Below are positions 16,169-26,200 of a DNA stretch of 64,000 bases, in pieces. Every line of letters starts with the position of its first letter. Positions within the stretch are counted from its first letter, which is position 1. Both the position numbers and the translations under genes were made by a program. The notes beneath the pieces are model-generated. The model did no database searches, was not told the origin of the DNA, and saw nothing but the letters and a program-made list of their open reading frames with translations. This stretch comes from Paenibacillus piscarius (GTDB lineage Bacteria; Bacillota; Bacilli; Paenibacillales; Paenibacillaceae): assembly GCF_022234545.1 (NCBI RefSeq), contig NZ_JAIEUI010000022.1, positions 1-64,000 on the forward strand, written 5' to 3'.

Positions 16169-17086
16169 ATGAAGCAGAACAAGTCCAGCGTGACTGCCTT
16201 AGTGTCCGCATTTGGCCGCGCCTATCACAGCCGGTATGACAGTCCTAAGATTTTCGATGATCATGTTGCGCAGAAGCTGATTACACCAGAGGAGTTCGCG
16301 GATATCAGCAGGAATATGGTTCAGGGCATTGCTTTCTTCAATCCTGAAATTGCCGAACGGCACCAGGATGATCCTGACGCCATACTGAGATGGATTACCC
16401 AGGTTCAGTTATCCCCAACCCCGCTGGCCCGCGCGGCTTACTGTGAAGCTATCGTGCAGCACGAGCTGAGTCTCGGACTGAAGCAATATGTGATTCTGGG
16501 GGCAGGGTTGGATACTTTTGCTTACCGTCATCCTGAGCTCCGGGAGCAGCTGGAGATCTTTGAAGTGGATGCTCCGGCTACACAGGCGTTCAAGCAGCAG
16601 CGGCTCAGCGATGGGCAGCTTGCGGTTCCCGGGAATCTCCACATGGTTCCCATGGATTTTACAGGCGGATTTGCTTATCCCAGTCTGCTTGCACAGGGGT
16701 TCGATCCTGATGTCAAAACCCTATTCAGCCTGCTGGGCGTATCCTACTATCTCACCAAGGAGGAGAATGCCCGCCTGATCAGCGCATTGTTCGGGAATCT
16801 GCCTGCCGGAAGCTCCATCGTACTGGATTATGCAGATGAGCGGCTATGGGAGGAGCAGGGCTTGTCCGGCCGCGTATCTAAAATGGTGCAGATGGCTGCC
16901 GCCGGTGGCGAGCCCATGCAATCCTGCTTCACATATGCGGAGATGGAGCAGCTGCTGGCTGAGGCCGGTCTGCTGGTCTACGAGCACCTGTCCCCGGAAG
17001 CCATCCAGGACCGGTTCTTTGGTAACCGTGCGGATGACCTTGCTGCTTTTGAGACCATTCATTATATTCATGCGGTCAAGCGGTAG
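16169..17086 (+). CDS. Class I SAM-dependent methyltransferase (PPM/leucine carboxyl-type, TIGR00027-like)
   Basis: A 305-residue methyltransferase of the LCMT/PPM-like group. The SAM loop YVILGAGLDTFAYRHPEL is near residue 110, followed by the acidic FEVDAP strand. The start at 16169 has GGGGGAA six nt upstream; an in-frame ATG at 16154 lacks a well-placed site. Proteins of this family methylate small molecules or carboxyl groups in natural-product pathways, and no target is evident. A perfect consensus promoter suggests strong constitutive expression. Confidence 0.85.
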   Translation: MKQNKSSVTALVSAFGRAYHSRYDSPKIFDDHVAQKLITPEEFADISRNMVQGIAFFNPEIAERHQDDPDAILRWITQVQLSPTPLARAAYCEAIVQHELSLGLKQYVILGAGLDTFAYRHPELREQLEIFEVDAPATQAFKQQRLSDGQLAVPGNLHMVPMDFTGGFAYPSLLAQGFDPDVKTLFSLLGVSYYLTKEENARLISALFGNLPAGSSIVLDYADERLWEEQGLSGRVSKMVQMAAAGGEPMQSCFTYAEMEQLLAEAGLLVYEHLSPEAIQDRFFGNRADDLAAFETIHYIHAVKR

Positions 17087-17109
17087 CGTCCAGTTGTCAT
17101 AATCCTGCA

Positions 17110-17703
17110 TTAAGGCGTCTCTTCATATATAAAAGCCTCCACCGCCGCGATTGCAACATTCCTGTCGGGATGGGAGTTGTCAATCTGTGCGACATGCGCA
17201 GCCGGAAGCTGCCAGGCAACCGTGCGGCTGCCGAGGGAAGCGCTGAATTGTTCCCAGTGGGCGAACTTCCACGCATCAAGCGGTGAGCGTCTGCCCTCAA
17301 TCCGCTGACGGTACACGGCGGCATCCGACAGGCTTACCATGACTACCTTGACCTCAACTTCCTCTAACGTGCGCCCTGCGCGCGCGAGCTCGCGGCCGAT
17401 CCACTCCGGATCGGCCGCTTCTTTGGTGAAGGGACCCACCACGAAAATATCGCTGTACAGGCCGATATTATCGAGCGCTGCATCCATCGTGATGCGGTAG
17501 CCGAGATCGCGGCATAATCTTTTGTACTCAGCGGAATCTCTGTCATCGGGGTCAAGTCCGTGCATGGTCATGATCGCGGTCGCTGCCGGTCGCAGCAGGA
17601 TATCCATATCGAACACCGCAGCCGGACGCCGGGCCGCAACGGCCTTGGCTAATGTGGTCTTGCCTGCGCCTCCGGGTCCTAGAAAAAACACCAGTCGGTT
17701 CAT
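17110..17703 (-). CDS. P-loop NTPase / small-molecule kinase-like protein
   Basis: A 197-residue protein with Walker A LGPGGAGKTTLA near the N-terminus and a DMD motif (AVFDMDILLR) resembling shikimate- or nucleoside-kinase-like P-loop proteins. The ATG at 17703 has AAGGAG at 8 nt; an in-frame GTG nine nt upstream abuts that site and was rejected. It is convergent with the methyltransferase gene, with only 23 nt between stops. Substrate unknown. Confidence 0.75.
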   Translation of the reverse strand: MNRLVFFLGPGGAGKTTLAKAVAARRPAAVFDMDILLRPAATAIMTMHGLDPDDRDSAEYKRLCRDLGYRITMDAALDNIGLYSDIFVVGPFTKEAADPEWIGRELARAGRTLEEVEVKVVMVSLSDAAVYRQRIEGRRSPLDAWKFAHWEQFSASLGSRTVAWQLPAAHVAQIDNSHPDRNVAIAAVEAFIYEETP

Positions 17704-17844
17704 CGGTTTCACTCCTTACGGGTTGTGTAAGTTTCAGTATAGCAGGCGGGACGTTCAGCGGGAAAGGGACGGTAGCAGCGGTGACAACATTCAGGGGGAA
17801 ATGATAGAATAAGTTAATTGAAGAAGAAGGAAGAGGATAAACCT

Positions 17845-18327
17845 ATGCTCCAGATCCGTCCCATTGAACGCAGGGATAACGCAGCGATTGAGCGAATTGT
17901 CCGGGAGTGTCTGATTGAATTCGGCGGCAACCGCGAGGGGCTGGCCTGGGCCGACGATAGTTTGCATGATTTATATACCTATTATAATAGTGCGGAGAAC
18001 CGGGCGTATTGGATTGTGGAAGCGGACAGGCAGGTGCTGGGCGGGTGCGGGATCGCGGCTTTTGATGAAGCGCAGGGGATCTGCGAATTGCAGAAAATGT
18101 ATCTGTCCTCCTCGATCCGCGGCCAAGGTGTTGCGGCACAGCTGTTAGATCAGGCGCTCGCCTTCGCGAAGCAGCATTACCGGAAGTGTTATCTGGAGAC
18201 GCTGCTGACGATGGAGGCCGCCAGTCGCTTTTATACCAAGCATGGGTTTAACCGGATGGACGGGCCCCTGGCCGGTTCAGAGCATTATGCCTGTGATGCG
18301 TGGTATATCCGGGACTTACATAACTGA
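17845..18327 (+). CDS. GNAT-family N-acetyltransferase
   Basis: A 160-residue GNAT enzyme with motif A LSSSIRGQGVAAQLL and the C-terminal YLETLLTMEAASRFYTKHGF. It fits the YsnE/PhnO-like small acetyltransferases. The ATG at 17845 has GGAAGAGG upstream and was preferred to an in-frame TTG at 17818 without a site. It stands alone and is followed by a terminator. Acceptor unknown. Confidence 0.88.
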   Translation: MLQIRPIERRDNAAIERIVRECLIEFGGNREGLAWADDSLHDLYTYYNSAENRAYWIVEADRQVLGGCGIAAFDEAQGICELQKMYLSSSIRGQGVAAQLLDQALAFAKQHYRKCYLETLLTMEAASRFYTKHGFNRMDGPLAGSEHYACDAWYIRDLHN

Positions 18328-18365
18328 TTTTCTGCGGATGGCTAATAGAATGATGTGCTGCATCG

Positions 18366-18412
18366 AACAGGTTGATTATGGTTGCATACCACCATGATTA
18401 ACCTGTTTTTTT
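18366..18412 (+). terminator. Intrinsic terminator after the GNAT gene
   Basis: A 17-bp stem, AACAGGTT-GATTATGGT with ACCATGATT-AACCTGTT including two G-T wobbles, is followed by seven T residues. Confidence 0.88.
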
Positions 18413-18499
18413 CGGGCTGTCAGAGGAACCCGGCTGTAAAAATCGCTATGGATTTTACTTTATCTATAGCATCGATTTTGTACAGAGGGGGAACTCCAT

Positions 18500-21400
18500 T
18501 TGCAGACCCAAGCTACCGTAAGCAAGGAGCCGGATAAAACCTCCAGTAGCCGTAAAACCGGCAGCAATCCGCCGGTGTTTGTGAAGGCGGCTGCGGTTAA
18601 GCAGCCGGACCCGGTAGAAATTATCCGGCGCATCCGCCAGAATCCGGCTTCCTTAAGCCGAGAAGACAAGCTGGCGCTCCAGCGTACGCTGGGCAACCGG
18701 GCTGTTGTTCAATTGTTAGCCAGTCTGAAAAAGGATGGCAAGGAGAAGGAGCAGGCTGAAGACCGGCAAGCCAGCGTTCCGGATGAGGCCAAGATGCAGC
18801 ATAAGGAGAAGCCGGAGGTCCCGGCAGAGCCTGCCTCTGCGGCTGGTACACCGGCTAAGTCTTCGGCTGAGGGAACCTCTGCCGGCTCGGATACCGGCGT
18901 TAAGAAGGAAGCGAAGCCAGTTGTTACCCGACAAGCAGCGGTGAGACCAGCAGCCCAAAAAGCTAAGACTGAAGAAGCGGCTCCCGCTCAGAAAGAAGCT
19001 GGGGACGGAGCCAGGGAAGAGCAGGTCGCTGAAGCTACACCTGCCAGGGAGGCCAAAGAGCCCGCAGCGCATGGAACGGTCGACGCACCGGGGCAAGGGA
19101 AGGCACCCGCTGAGGTCCAAGGAGCCGGGACGCCGAAGAAGGCGGCCAAGGAGCCCTCGCTGGGTGCAGCGCTTGGTGCCTTGGCCGGCGGCGGGAAGGA
19201 GAAGCCGGTGGAGGCCAAGGCGGTGAAGATCAGCGGTGAAGACCCGGGGCAGATTCTGGATCAGCTGACCCAGGTGCAGCCCACGGAGCTGGGCGACGCC
19301 TATGCCCAGGCGGTGAATGTTTCGGCCGGAGCGTTCGCGAAGCAGAACCAGAAGGCTAAGCAAGGGCTGCCTGCGGTTCCCGTTCCCACCGGGCTGAAGG
19401 GAAAGGTACTGCAAGCCCGGAGGAAGCCGGCAGGACTAAAGCACACGGTGAAGGAAGGCTTCAAGAGTGAGCGCACCGGCGGGGCAGTGAATCCGGGTCA
19501 CCTGGATAAAATGACCATCCGCTCTTCCGGTTCAGGTGACAATCCCGAGGCGATCATGAGCGAGATCCGTTCCGCCGCCGCCCAGCCGCCAGGCATCAGC
19601 ATGACCGGTGAGGCCGATCCTGCACGGATGGACGGCATGGGCCAGGAGGCCTCCCGGGAAGTGGGCGCAGCCAAGCAGGCGGAGCTGGGCCAGATCCAGC
19701 AGCCTTGGGGCGAGAATGACATCTATCCCGAACCGGACGGTACGGTGGTGAAGGCCGCTGCGGGGCTGAAGGGCGGTCAAGCGCCCGGGGCGAAGAAGCT
19801 GCCGGCTCTGGCGCTTCCGGCGGAGATGACCGCCGGGCTGAACCGCAGCCTGGCCCCGGAGATGAAGAAGCAGCTCGGCGCCAAGCAGACGGAATACAAG
19901 AAGGAGCAGGCGAAATTTGACAGCAGCGTGCTGAGCTCTAAAGCAAACAGCCAGGCGCAGATCCGGCAGGCGGAGACGGAGGCCAAGAATAAACAGCTCA
20001 GTCAGCAGGCGGGGGCCAAAGCAGAGGTCACCCAGCTGCGGGGCGAATGGAAGAAGGAGCTGGACACCGCCGAAGCGGATTATGCGCAGCAGGCCGGAGC
20101 CGCCTCCCAGCAGAAGAAGAAGGAGATTAACACCGTCCGCACCGACAAAGAGCGGGAAGCGCAGAAGAAGCAATCCGAAGCGGAACGGGAGGCGACCCAG
20201 GCCTACAGCAAGGCCAAGAAGGAAGCGGACAGCAAGCATGAGGAGGAGAAGGCCAAGGAAGAGAAGAAGGGGGGCTTCCTCGGCTGGGTGAAGGATAAGC
20301 TCGAAGCCGTGGTGAATCTGGTCAAGAAAGCGGTCAATTTCATCTTCGAGGGGCTGCGGAAAGCGGTCAAATTTATTTTTGAGAAAGCCAAGCAGGTGAT
20401 ACTCGGCATTATCGAGCTGGGCCGCCGGCTGATCACCACCCTGATCAAGGGCTTAGGCGCACTGCTGAAGAAGCTGGTGTCCGTGGTCTTTGCCAAATTC
20501 CCCGGCATTGCCGCCAAAATCTGCAGCAAGATCGACAGTGTGGTCAACAAGGCCGTCCAGGCCGTGAACCAGATGGCCCAGAAGCTGAAGACCAAAGTCA
20601 CACAGGTCATGGATTTCCTGGCCGCCAAGGTAGATCAGGCGCTAGCCGCGGTACAGAACTTCTATTCCAAGCTGATCTCCACCCTAGGTAGTCTGCTGAT
20701 TGCCACCTTCCTGGATGTGATGTCCCGGATCGGGGCACTCGGCCAGGCGGCGAAGCGATCCTTCAGCCATCTGGAAGGCAAGATGTGGGAGTATCTGCTG
20801 GGCGTAGATATTTCGAAGCCGATGGGCGGCGAAGCTGCGGAAGGCGGGGCTGTTGAGCAAGCGGAGGGAGCTGGCGCTGGTGCGGCAACTCAAGAAAAGC
20901 TAAGCGCCGAGGACATTGAGATGGAGTCGGTGGAGCAGGGCGAAATGGACCCGGCGCTGGTGCAGGAAGCCAATCTCAAGGACGGGGAAACGAAGGAGAT
21001 GTCCGGCAGCCGTGACCCGGCTACGATGGACAGCATTATGGCTGAATTCGACACCGGAGCAGCGAAGCAGAGCCTTGGCGGCAAAATAGCAGACGGCGCA
21101 AAGCTTCGCGCGAACAATGCGAAAATGCTGTTTGACCAAATTAAATCATATGTAATAAAATGGATGAAGGCCCATGGTTTACAGATTATTGCAGGCATCG
21201 CGGGAGTATTGGTTGTGGCTGGCGTTGCTTTTGTCGCCACGGGCGGGGCCGTTACGGTTCTCATTCCCCCGATCCTTAATATCATCACGGTTGTGATGCA
21301 GGCCCAGGCGATTGTGTCTGTCGCACAGAGCCTGGCACAAGCCGCCGGCTACATCGGGACCTACCTGAGCCAGGGCTGGCAGAAGATGATTGAGCCTGCC

Positions 21401-22366
21401 GCGATAGCGCTCGCCGCTGCACTGGCGATGGGACTGGTTGAGCTGGCGATGGCAGTTGGCTTCAAGGCCATCGGGGCCGGCGTGAAGAAAGCCGGACAAG
21501 CTGTCAAGAAAGGCGTCGGCGCGGCAGCCGGCGGTGTGAAAAAGGCTGTAGGCGCGGGAGCCAAAGGCATCAAGAGCCTGCTGAAATCCGGAGCCAAGCT
21601 GGCCTCCAAGAGCGGCAGCATGATCATACGTAACGGTAAAATCGTGATTAAGAGCCTGCAAAAGGGGCTCATGAAGGGAACCAAAAACCTGCGGGGCCTG
21701 CTGGACCGGATTCTGCAGAAATTCAAGTTCAAGAAGTTCAAGCTGGAGCGCAAGGGGAAGCATATCCGTCTGTATGGCGAGGTTAATCCTTGGGTGCTGC
21801 TGGTCGACGGAACCATGAGGGACATTGATGACCAGAACTTCGATAAGGAGTTTAAGAAATTACAGCAAGACGGAATGAAGCCGATCAAGCTTAGTGATGC
21901 TGAATATAGCAAACTCAGTAAGCTAGAGAAGGGTAAAATAGAAGAAATCTCCATGAAGGCTGATGGAGATAAAGGCAGGATTGATTTTGATAACATTAAG
22001 GGGACGGGGGATGGTGGCCCGAAACCAAATGGGGCTAAGCCGATTTTCAGCCCGAATTTCGATAAAAAATTAAAAAAACATGCTCAAGATATCTATGAAA
22101 CTTCAAGAGATTTAGGTGTCCCAGTTACAAAAGGGGACAAAGAAGGGATGAAAAGGTTTGTTTCCTCAATTGTAAATGACTCGAAAAATCTTGCTAATTC
22201 TGAACCTTTTCAATGGAATACAATTGAGGCTGTAGATGCTTTTGTTAAGGGGGATGCAGTTGTTTTAGTTAATAGACAAACAAACGAAATATTGACTTTC
22301 TTAAATAAAAAGGGAGATCGTTTATCAAGTAAGCTAAAATCAGATTTAGATTTGATTGGAGAGTGA
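18500..22366 (+). CDS. Large modular polymorphic-toxin-like protein
   Basis: This 1288-residue protein has no signal peptide. Order: LQRTLGNRAVVQLL near 55-72, a motif common in proteins associated with contractile injection systems; a low-complexity Ala/Pro/Glu/Lys region (75-250); a charged coiled coil (about 455-590); amphipathic helices (590-780); two long hydrophobic stretches (about 893-930 and 960-985); a basic Gly/Ala/Lys segment; and a pretoxin-like domain (FKLERKGKHIRLYGE, about 1080). After a GTGDGGPKPNG linker (about 1168) comes a roughly 110-residue tail (KKLKKHAQDI..GDAVVLVNRQTNEILTFLN) that could be a nuclease of colicin-D-like type (weak). The tail DNA is AT-rich, unlike the rest. 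TTG start with AGAGGGGG upstream. The next gene overlaps or abuts it. Confidence 0.7.
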   Translation: MQTQATVSKEPDKTSSSRKTGSNPPVFVKAAAVKQPDPVEIIRRIRQNPASLSREDKLALQRTLGNRAVVQLLASLKKDGKEKEQAEDRQASVPDEAKMQHKEKPEVPAEPASAAGTPAKSSAEGTSAGSDTGVKKEAKPVVTRQAAVRPAAQKAKTEEAAPAQKEAGDGAREEQVAEATPAREAKEPAAHGTVDAPGQGKAPAEVQGAGTPKKAAKEPSLGAALGALAGGGKEKPVEAKAVKISGEDPGQILDQLTQVQPTELGDAYAQAVNVSAGAFAKQNQKAKQGLPAVPVPTGLKGKVLQARRKPAGLKHTVKEGFKSERTGGAVNPGHLDKMTIRSSGSGDNPEAIMSEIRSAAAQPPGISMTGEADPARMDGMGQEASREVGAAKQAELGQIQQPWGENDIYPEPDGTVVKAAAGLKGGQAPGAKKLPALALPAEMTAGLNRSLAPEMKKQLGAKQTEYKKEQAKFDSSVLSSKANSQAQIRQAETEAKNKQLSQQAGAKAEVTQLRGEWKKELDTAEADYAQQAGAASQQKKKEINTVRTDKEREAQKKQSEAEREATQAYSKAKKEADSKHEEEKAKEEKKGGFLGWVKDKLEAVVNLVKKAVNFIFEGLRKAVKFIFEKAKQVILGIIELGRRLITTLIKGLGALLKKLVSVVFAKFPGIAAKICSKIDSVVNKAVQAVNQMAQKLKTKVTQVMDFLAAKVDQALAAVQNFYSKLISTLGSLLIATFLDVMSRIGALGQAAKRSFSHLEGKMWEYLLGVDISKPMGGEAAEGGAVEQAEGAGAGAATQEKLSAEDIEMESVEQGEMDPALVQEANLKDGETKEMSGSRDPATMDSIMAEFDTGAAKQSLGGKIADGAKLRANNAKMLFDQIKSYVIKWMKAHGLQIIAGIAGVLVVAGVAFVATGGAVTVLIPPILNIITVVMQAQAIVSVAQSLAQAAGYIGTYLSQGWQKMIEPAAIALAAALAMGLVELAMAVGFKAIGAGVKKAGQAVKKGVGAAAGGVKKAVGAGAKGIKSLLKSGAKLASKSGSMIIRNGKIVIKSLQKGLMKGTKNLRGLLDRILQKFKFKKFKLERKGKHIRLYGEVNPWVLLVDGTMRDIDDQNFDKEFKKLQQDGMKPIKLSDAEYSKLSKLEKGKIEEISMKADGDKGRIDFDNIKGTGDGGPKPNGAKPIFSPNFDKKLKKHAQDIYETSRDLGVPVTKGDKEGMKRFVSSIVNDSKNLANSEPFQWNTIEAVDAFVKGDAVVLVNRQTNEILTFLNKKGDRLSSKLKSDLDLIGE

Positions 22367-22374
22367 CTACGACT

Positions 22375-22893
22375 ATGAATAACTATATATTGTCTTTTAC
22401 AAAAAAGTTTGATCATTTTTTCGTGCAAAAAGAAATATCAAATATTATTTATTTACATGATGAGGATGATAATGAGAAGTTAGACCATGTCCTTTTCTTT
22501 GAGAAAGACGATGGTAATGTTATAGGTTTGTATATAAGAGGCATGAATCCGTTAATTTCAGTGAATAGAGTTTACGATTTGGATGATTTTAATTTATTCG
22601 CAAGTTATGAAGGAGTGATTGAATCTAAGGAAAATGTTAAACTCAGAATAGAGTATATAAGTTTGTTTTTTAGCTCTGAATATAACGAACTATTAGGTTT
22701 TTATTTATCGAATATCGATGTGTCCAGTTCTCTACTTGTATTACTTTTACAAGATGAGATTAATGTGAAAAAGAATTGTAGTAAGTCAGATGCTAGTAAG
22801 CTACTTAAAAAGTATTCGAATGAAGGTTATATAACTTACGAAAAAAATTGTGGGAATGATTGGAAAGGAATGAAAAAGGAATGTCAACATTAA
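22375..22893 (+). CDS. Probable immunity protein for the upstream toxin
   Basis: A 172-residue acidic, soluble-looking protein with no recognised family. It follows the toxin-like gene directly. Two starts are possible: GTG at 22363, overlapping the toxin stop by 4 nt, and ATG at 22375 with GGAGAG 11 nt upstream, which was chosen. Its DNA is markedly AT-rich and matches the toxin gene's 3' end, so the two appear to have moved as one cassette. Small acidic genes in this position usually encode immunity proteins that bind the toxin tip; this is inferred from context only. Confidence 0.65.
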   Translation: MNNYILSFTKKFDHFFVQKEISNIIYLHDEDDNEKLDHVLFFEKDDGNVIGLYIRGMNPLISVNRVYDLDDFNLFASYEGVIESKENVKLRIEYISLFFSSEYNELLGFYLSNIDVSSSLLVLLLQDEINVKKNCSKSDASKLLKKYSNEGYITYEKNCGNDWKGMKKECQH

Positions 22894-22953
22894 ACTAAAT
22901 ATTTTTTGATCTATTAGTCTTCATATTATGAACCAATAAGTTTCCTTCGTTTC

Positions 22954-22974
22954 AGGTGAATCACAAAATCACCT
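22954..22974. other. Small hairpin after the immunity gene
   Basis: AGGTGA pairs with TCACCT around ATCACAAAA. It has no T-run, and its role is unknown. The rest of the 22894-23252 gap holds the terminator at 22994 and, nearer the glucanase gene, only unremarkable AT-rich sequence and a ribosome binding site. Confidence 0.4.
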
Positions 22975-22993
22975 TATGGCTGAAGGAGGGAAT

Positions 22994-23032
22994 AAAAAAC
23001 CTTGATCGGCTCCAGCCAATCAAGGTTTTTTT
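22994..23032 (+). terminator. Intrinsic terminator after the toxin/immunity pair
   Basis: AAAAACCTTGAT pairs with ATCAAGGTTTTT around a partly self-pairing CGGCTCCAGCC-type loop, followed by T residues. It is near symmetric. Confidence 0.9.
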
Positions 23033-23252
23033 GCGCTAAGCTGCCCAACAGCTGAACCATTGGGCGAGAATCATTGAATTGCCTATCTTTTCCGTAGAAT
23101 CAGCTATTAAAGATTATACTGCATTAAAACTATAATGAGGGTGTATTGCAGCGTAATGGAAGGGAGGCTAGAGGTGATTTGTAACCGCTATCAAAGTGTG
23201 TTTCGGCAAAATACTTGCTTTCCGCTTAACCCTAACCCTGAGGAGGAATAGA

Positions 23253-26200
23253 ATGCGTAACAAGTATGTTGTATGGTCGCTAGTAGTCACGCTGTTGATC
23301 TCTACGCTGTTCATGGCTGCCGGACCGCTGACCCGTTCGTCAGCTGCGGGCGGAGCGAATCTGACGCTGAACAAAACCATTACATCCAGCGGGCAATCGC
23401 AGAATTATACGCCGGATAACGTGAAGGACAGTAACCAGAGTACGTATTGGGAGAGTGTCAATAATGCTTTTCCCCAGTGGATTCAGGTCGATCTGGGGTC
23501 GCTCACCAGCATTGACCAGCTTGTACTGAAGCTTCCTGCCAGCTGGGAGACACGGACACAGACGCTGGCGGTGCAGGGCAGCACGAACGGCTCCAGTTAT
23601 ACCGATATCGTTGGCTCCGCTGCGTATGAATTTAATCCTGGAGTCGCGGGCAACAGTGTGACCATTAACTTCACGCCTGCCAATACGCGGTATGTCCGGC
23701 TGCTGTTCAGCGCGAACACAGGATGGCCGGCAGGGCAACTGTCCGAGCTTGAAATCTATGGTTCCAGCAGTCCAACCCCTGCACCTACGGCGGTCCCTAC
23801 AATTACACCTACATCTACTCCAGCGCCTACAGCCACACCGGCACCGACACCAACGAACACTCCAGTTCCCACAGCAACGGCTTCGCCTGGGGCGAATATT
23901 GCTATCGGTAAAGCAATCAGTGCTTCCTCCACAACCCAGAATTACACCGCAAGCAATGCTAACGACAATAATATAGGCACATATTGGGAAGGCAACGGCA
24001 ATCCCAGCACACTGACTCTTGATCTCGGTGCCAATCATAACATTACGTCCATTGTGCTGAAGCTCAATCCGGCTGCAGAATGGGCCACCCGCACCCAGAA
24101 TATTCAGGTCCTGAGCCAGAGTCAGAGCAGCTCAAGCTTCAGCAATCTGGTATCTGCACAGAACTACACGTTCAATCCGGCTTCCGGCAATACAGTCACG
24201 ATTCCGGTTACCGCTACGGTTCAGCGTCTCCAGCTGAATATTGCCTCCAATTCCGGCGCACCTGCCGGACAAATTGCCGAATTCCAGGTCTATGGCACAC
24301 CGGCGCCGAACCCGGACCTGACAATTACCGGACTGAGCTGGACACCCGCTTCTCCGATAGAGAGCAATGCGGTAACCCTGAACGCAGTGGTGAAAAATAT
24401 AGGGAATGCCGCAGCCGCAGCCACCACCGTTAATTTCTATCTAAACAGTGAGCTGGCCGGTTCCGCACCGGTAGCGGCATTGTCAGCCGGAGCTTCAGCT
24501 ACCGTCTCCTTAAATGCCGGAACGAAGCCAGCCGGAACTTATACGCTCATTGCCAAGGTAGACGAGGCGGGGCAGATTATCGAGCAGAATGACAGCAACA
24601 ACAGCTACACAAGTTCATCGCCGCTGGTGGTTGCGCCTGTATCCAGCTCGGATCTGGCAGGGACCACATCGTGGTCACCATCCACCCCTTCAGCAGGCAG
24701 CAGCGTAGCCTTCACTGTCAATCTTAAGAATCAGGGCAATCTTGCGTCCGCAAGCGGGGCCCATGGCGTCACCGTTGTGCTGAAGAACTCGTCCGGTGCG
24801 ACCGTACAGACTTTTACCGGCTCATACAGCGGTGTGATTGCGGCCGGAGCTTCTGTGAATGTCACCCTTCCGGGCACCTGGAGCGCAGTGAACGGAAACT
24901 ACACAGTTACTACGACCATTGCTGCAGATGCCAATGAGGTGACCGCCAAGCAGGCCAATAATGTACAAAATGCCAATCTCGTCGTCTATGCCATGCGTGG
25001 AGCCAGTGTCCCGTACAGCCGCTATGATACACAGGATGCCACACGCGGCGGTTCAGCAGTGGTGAAATCCGCCCCGAATTTCGATCAGTCGCTAACCGCT
25101 TCGGAGGCCTCGGGCCAGAGCTACATCGCTTTGCCGTCTAGCGGCTCCTATGCCCAGTGGACAGTTAGACCCGGTCAGGGGGGAGCTGGTGTTACTATGA
25201 GATTCACGATGCCGGATTCGGCGGACGGCATGGGCCTTAACGGTGCGCTTGATGTCTACGTCAACGGAACCAAGGCCAAAACCGTTCCGCTCACCTCTTA
25301 CTATGCATGGCAATACTTCTCCGGTGACCAGCCGGGAGATGCGCCAAGCGCCGGACGTCCGCTGTTCCGGTTCGATGAAGTCCACTGGAAGCTGGACACC
25401 CCGCTACAGCCCGGTGATACGATTCGGATTCAGAAGAATAACGGGGACAATCTGGAGTATGGAGTCGATTTCCTGGAGATTGAACCTGTTCCGGCAGCCA
25501 TTGCCCGCCCGGCAAACAGTGTATCGGTCACCGATTTCGGAGCCGTTGCCGGGGACGGCCAGGATGATCTTGCCGCATTTAACAGTGCAGTTGCCGCAGC
25601 TGTTGCAGGCGGGAAGACACTTTACATTCCGGCGGGAACCTTCAACCTCAGCAGCATGTGGGTCATTGGCTCGGTGAACAACATGATTAACAACATCACG
25701 ATTACAGGAGCAGGCTACTGGCATACCAATCTGCAATTCACGAATCCCAATGCGGCTGGCGGGGGCATCTCCTTCCGCGTCCAGGGCAAGCTGGATTTCA
25801 GCAACTTGTATATGAACTCGAATCTGCGGTCACGCTACAACCAGAATGCCATCTACAAGGGCCTGATGGATAACTTCGGCAACAACTCGGTGATTCATGA
25901 GGTGTGGATTGAGCATTTTGAATGCGGCATGTGGGTGGGGGATTATGCACGGACACCGGCGATTTTTGCGAACAATCTGCTTGTCGAGAACAGCCGCATC
26001 CGCAACAATCTGGCGGACGGCATCAACTTCTCCCAAGGGACCAGCAATTCTACCGTCCGCAATACCAATGTGCGCAATAACGGGGATGACGGTCTGGCTG
26101 TGTGGCCGAGCAATACGTTCGGTGCGCCGGATGCGGTGAACAATACGTTTTCGTACAATACGATTGAGAATAACTGGCGCGCAGGGGCGATCGGTATCTT

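Noticed and set aside
18500..22893. Prophage or tail-fibre gene cluster
   Set aside because: No phage structural, integrase or lysis gene is adjacent; only the single carrier and its small partner are present.
23228..23242. CCCTAACCCTGA before the glucanase, matching the block upstream of kdpF
   Set aside because: It lacks the ATCTTAATG repeats and the spaced TACGCT and overlaps the ribosome binding site, so a chance match is more likely.
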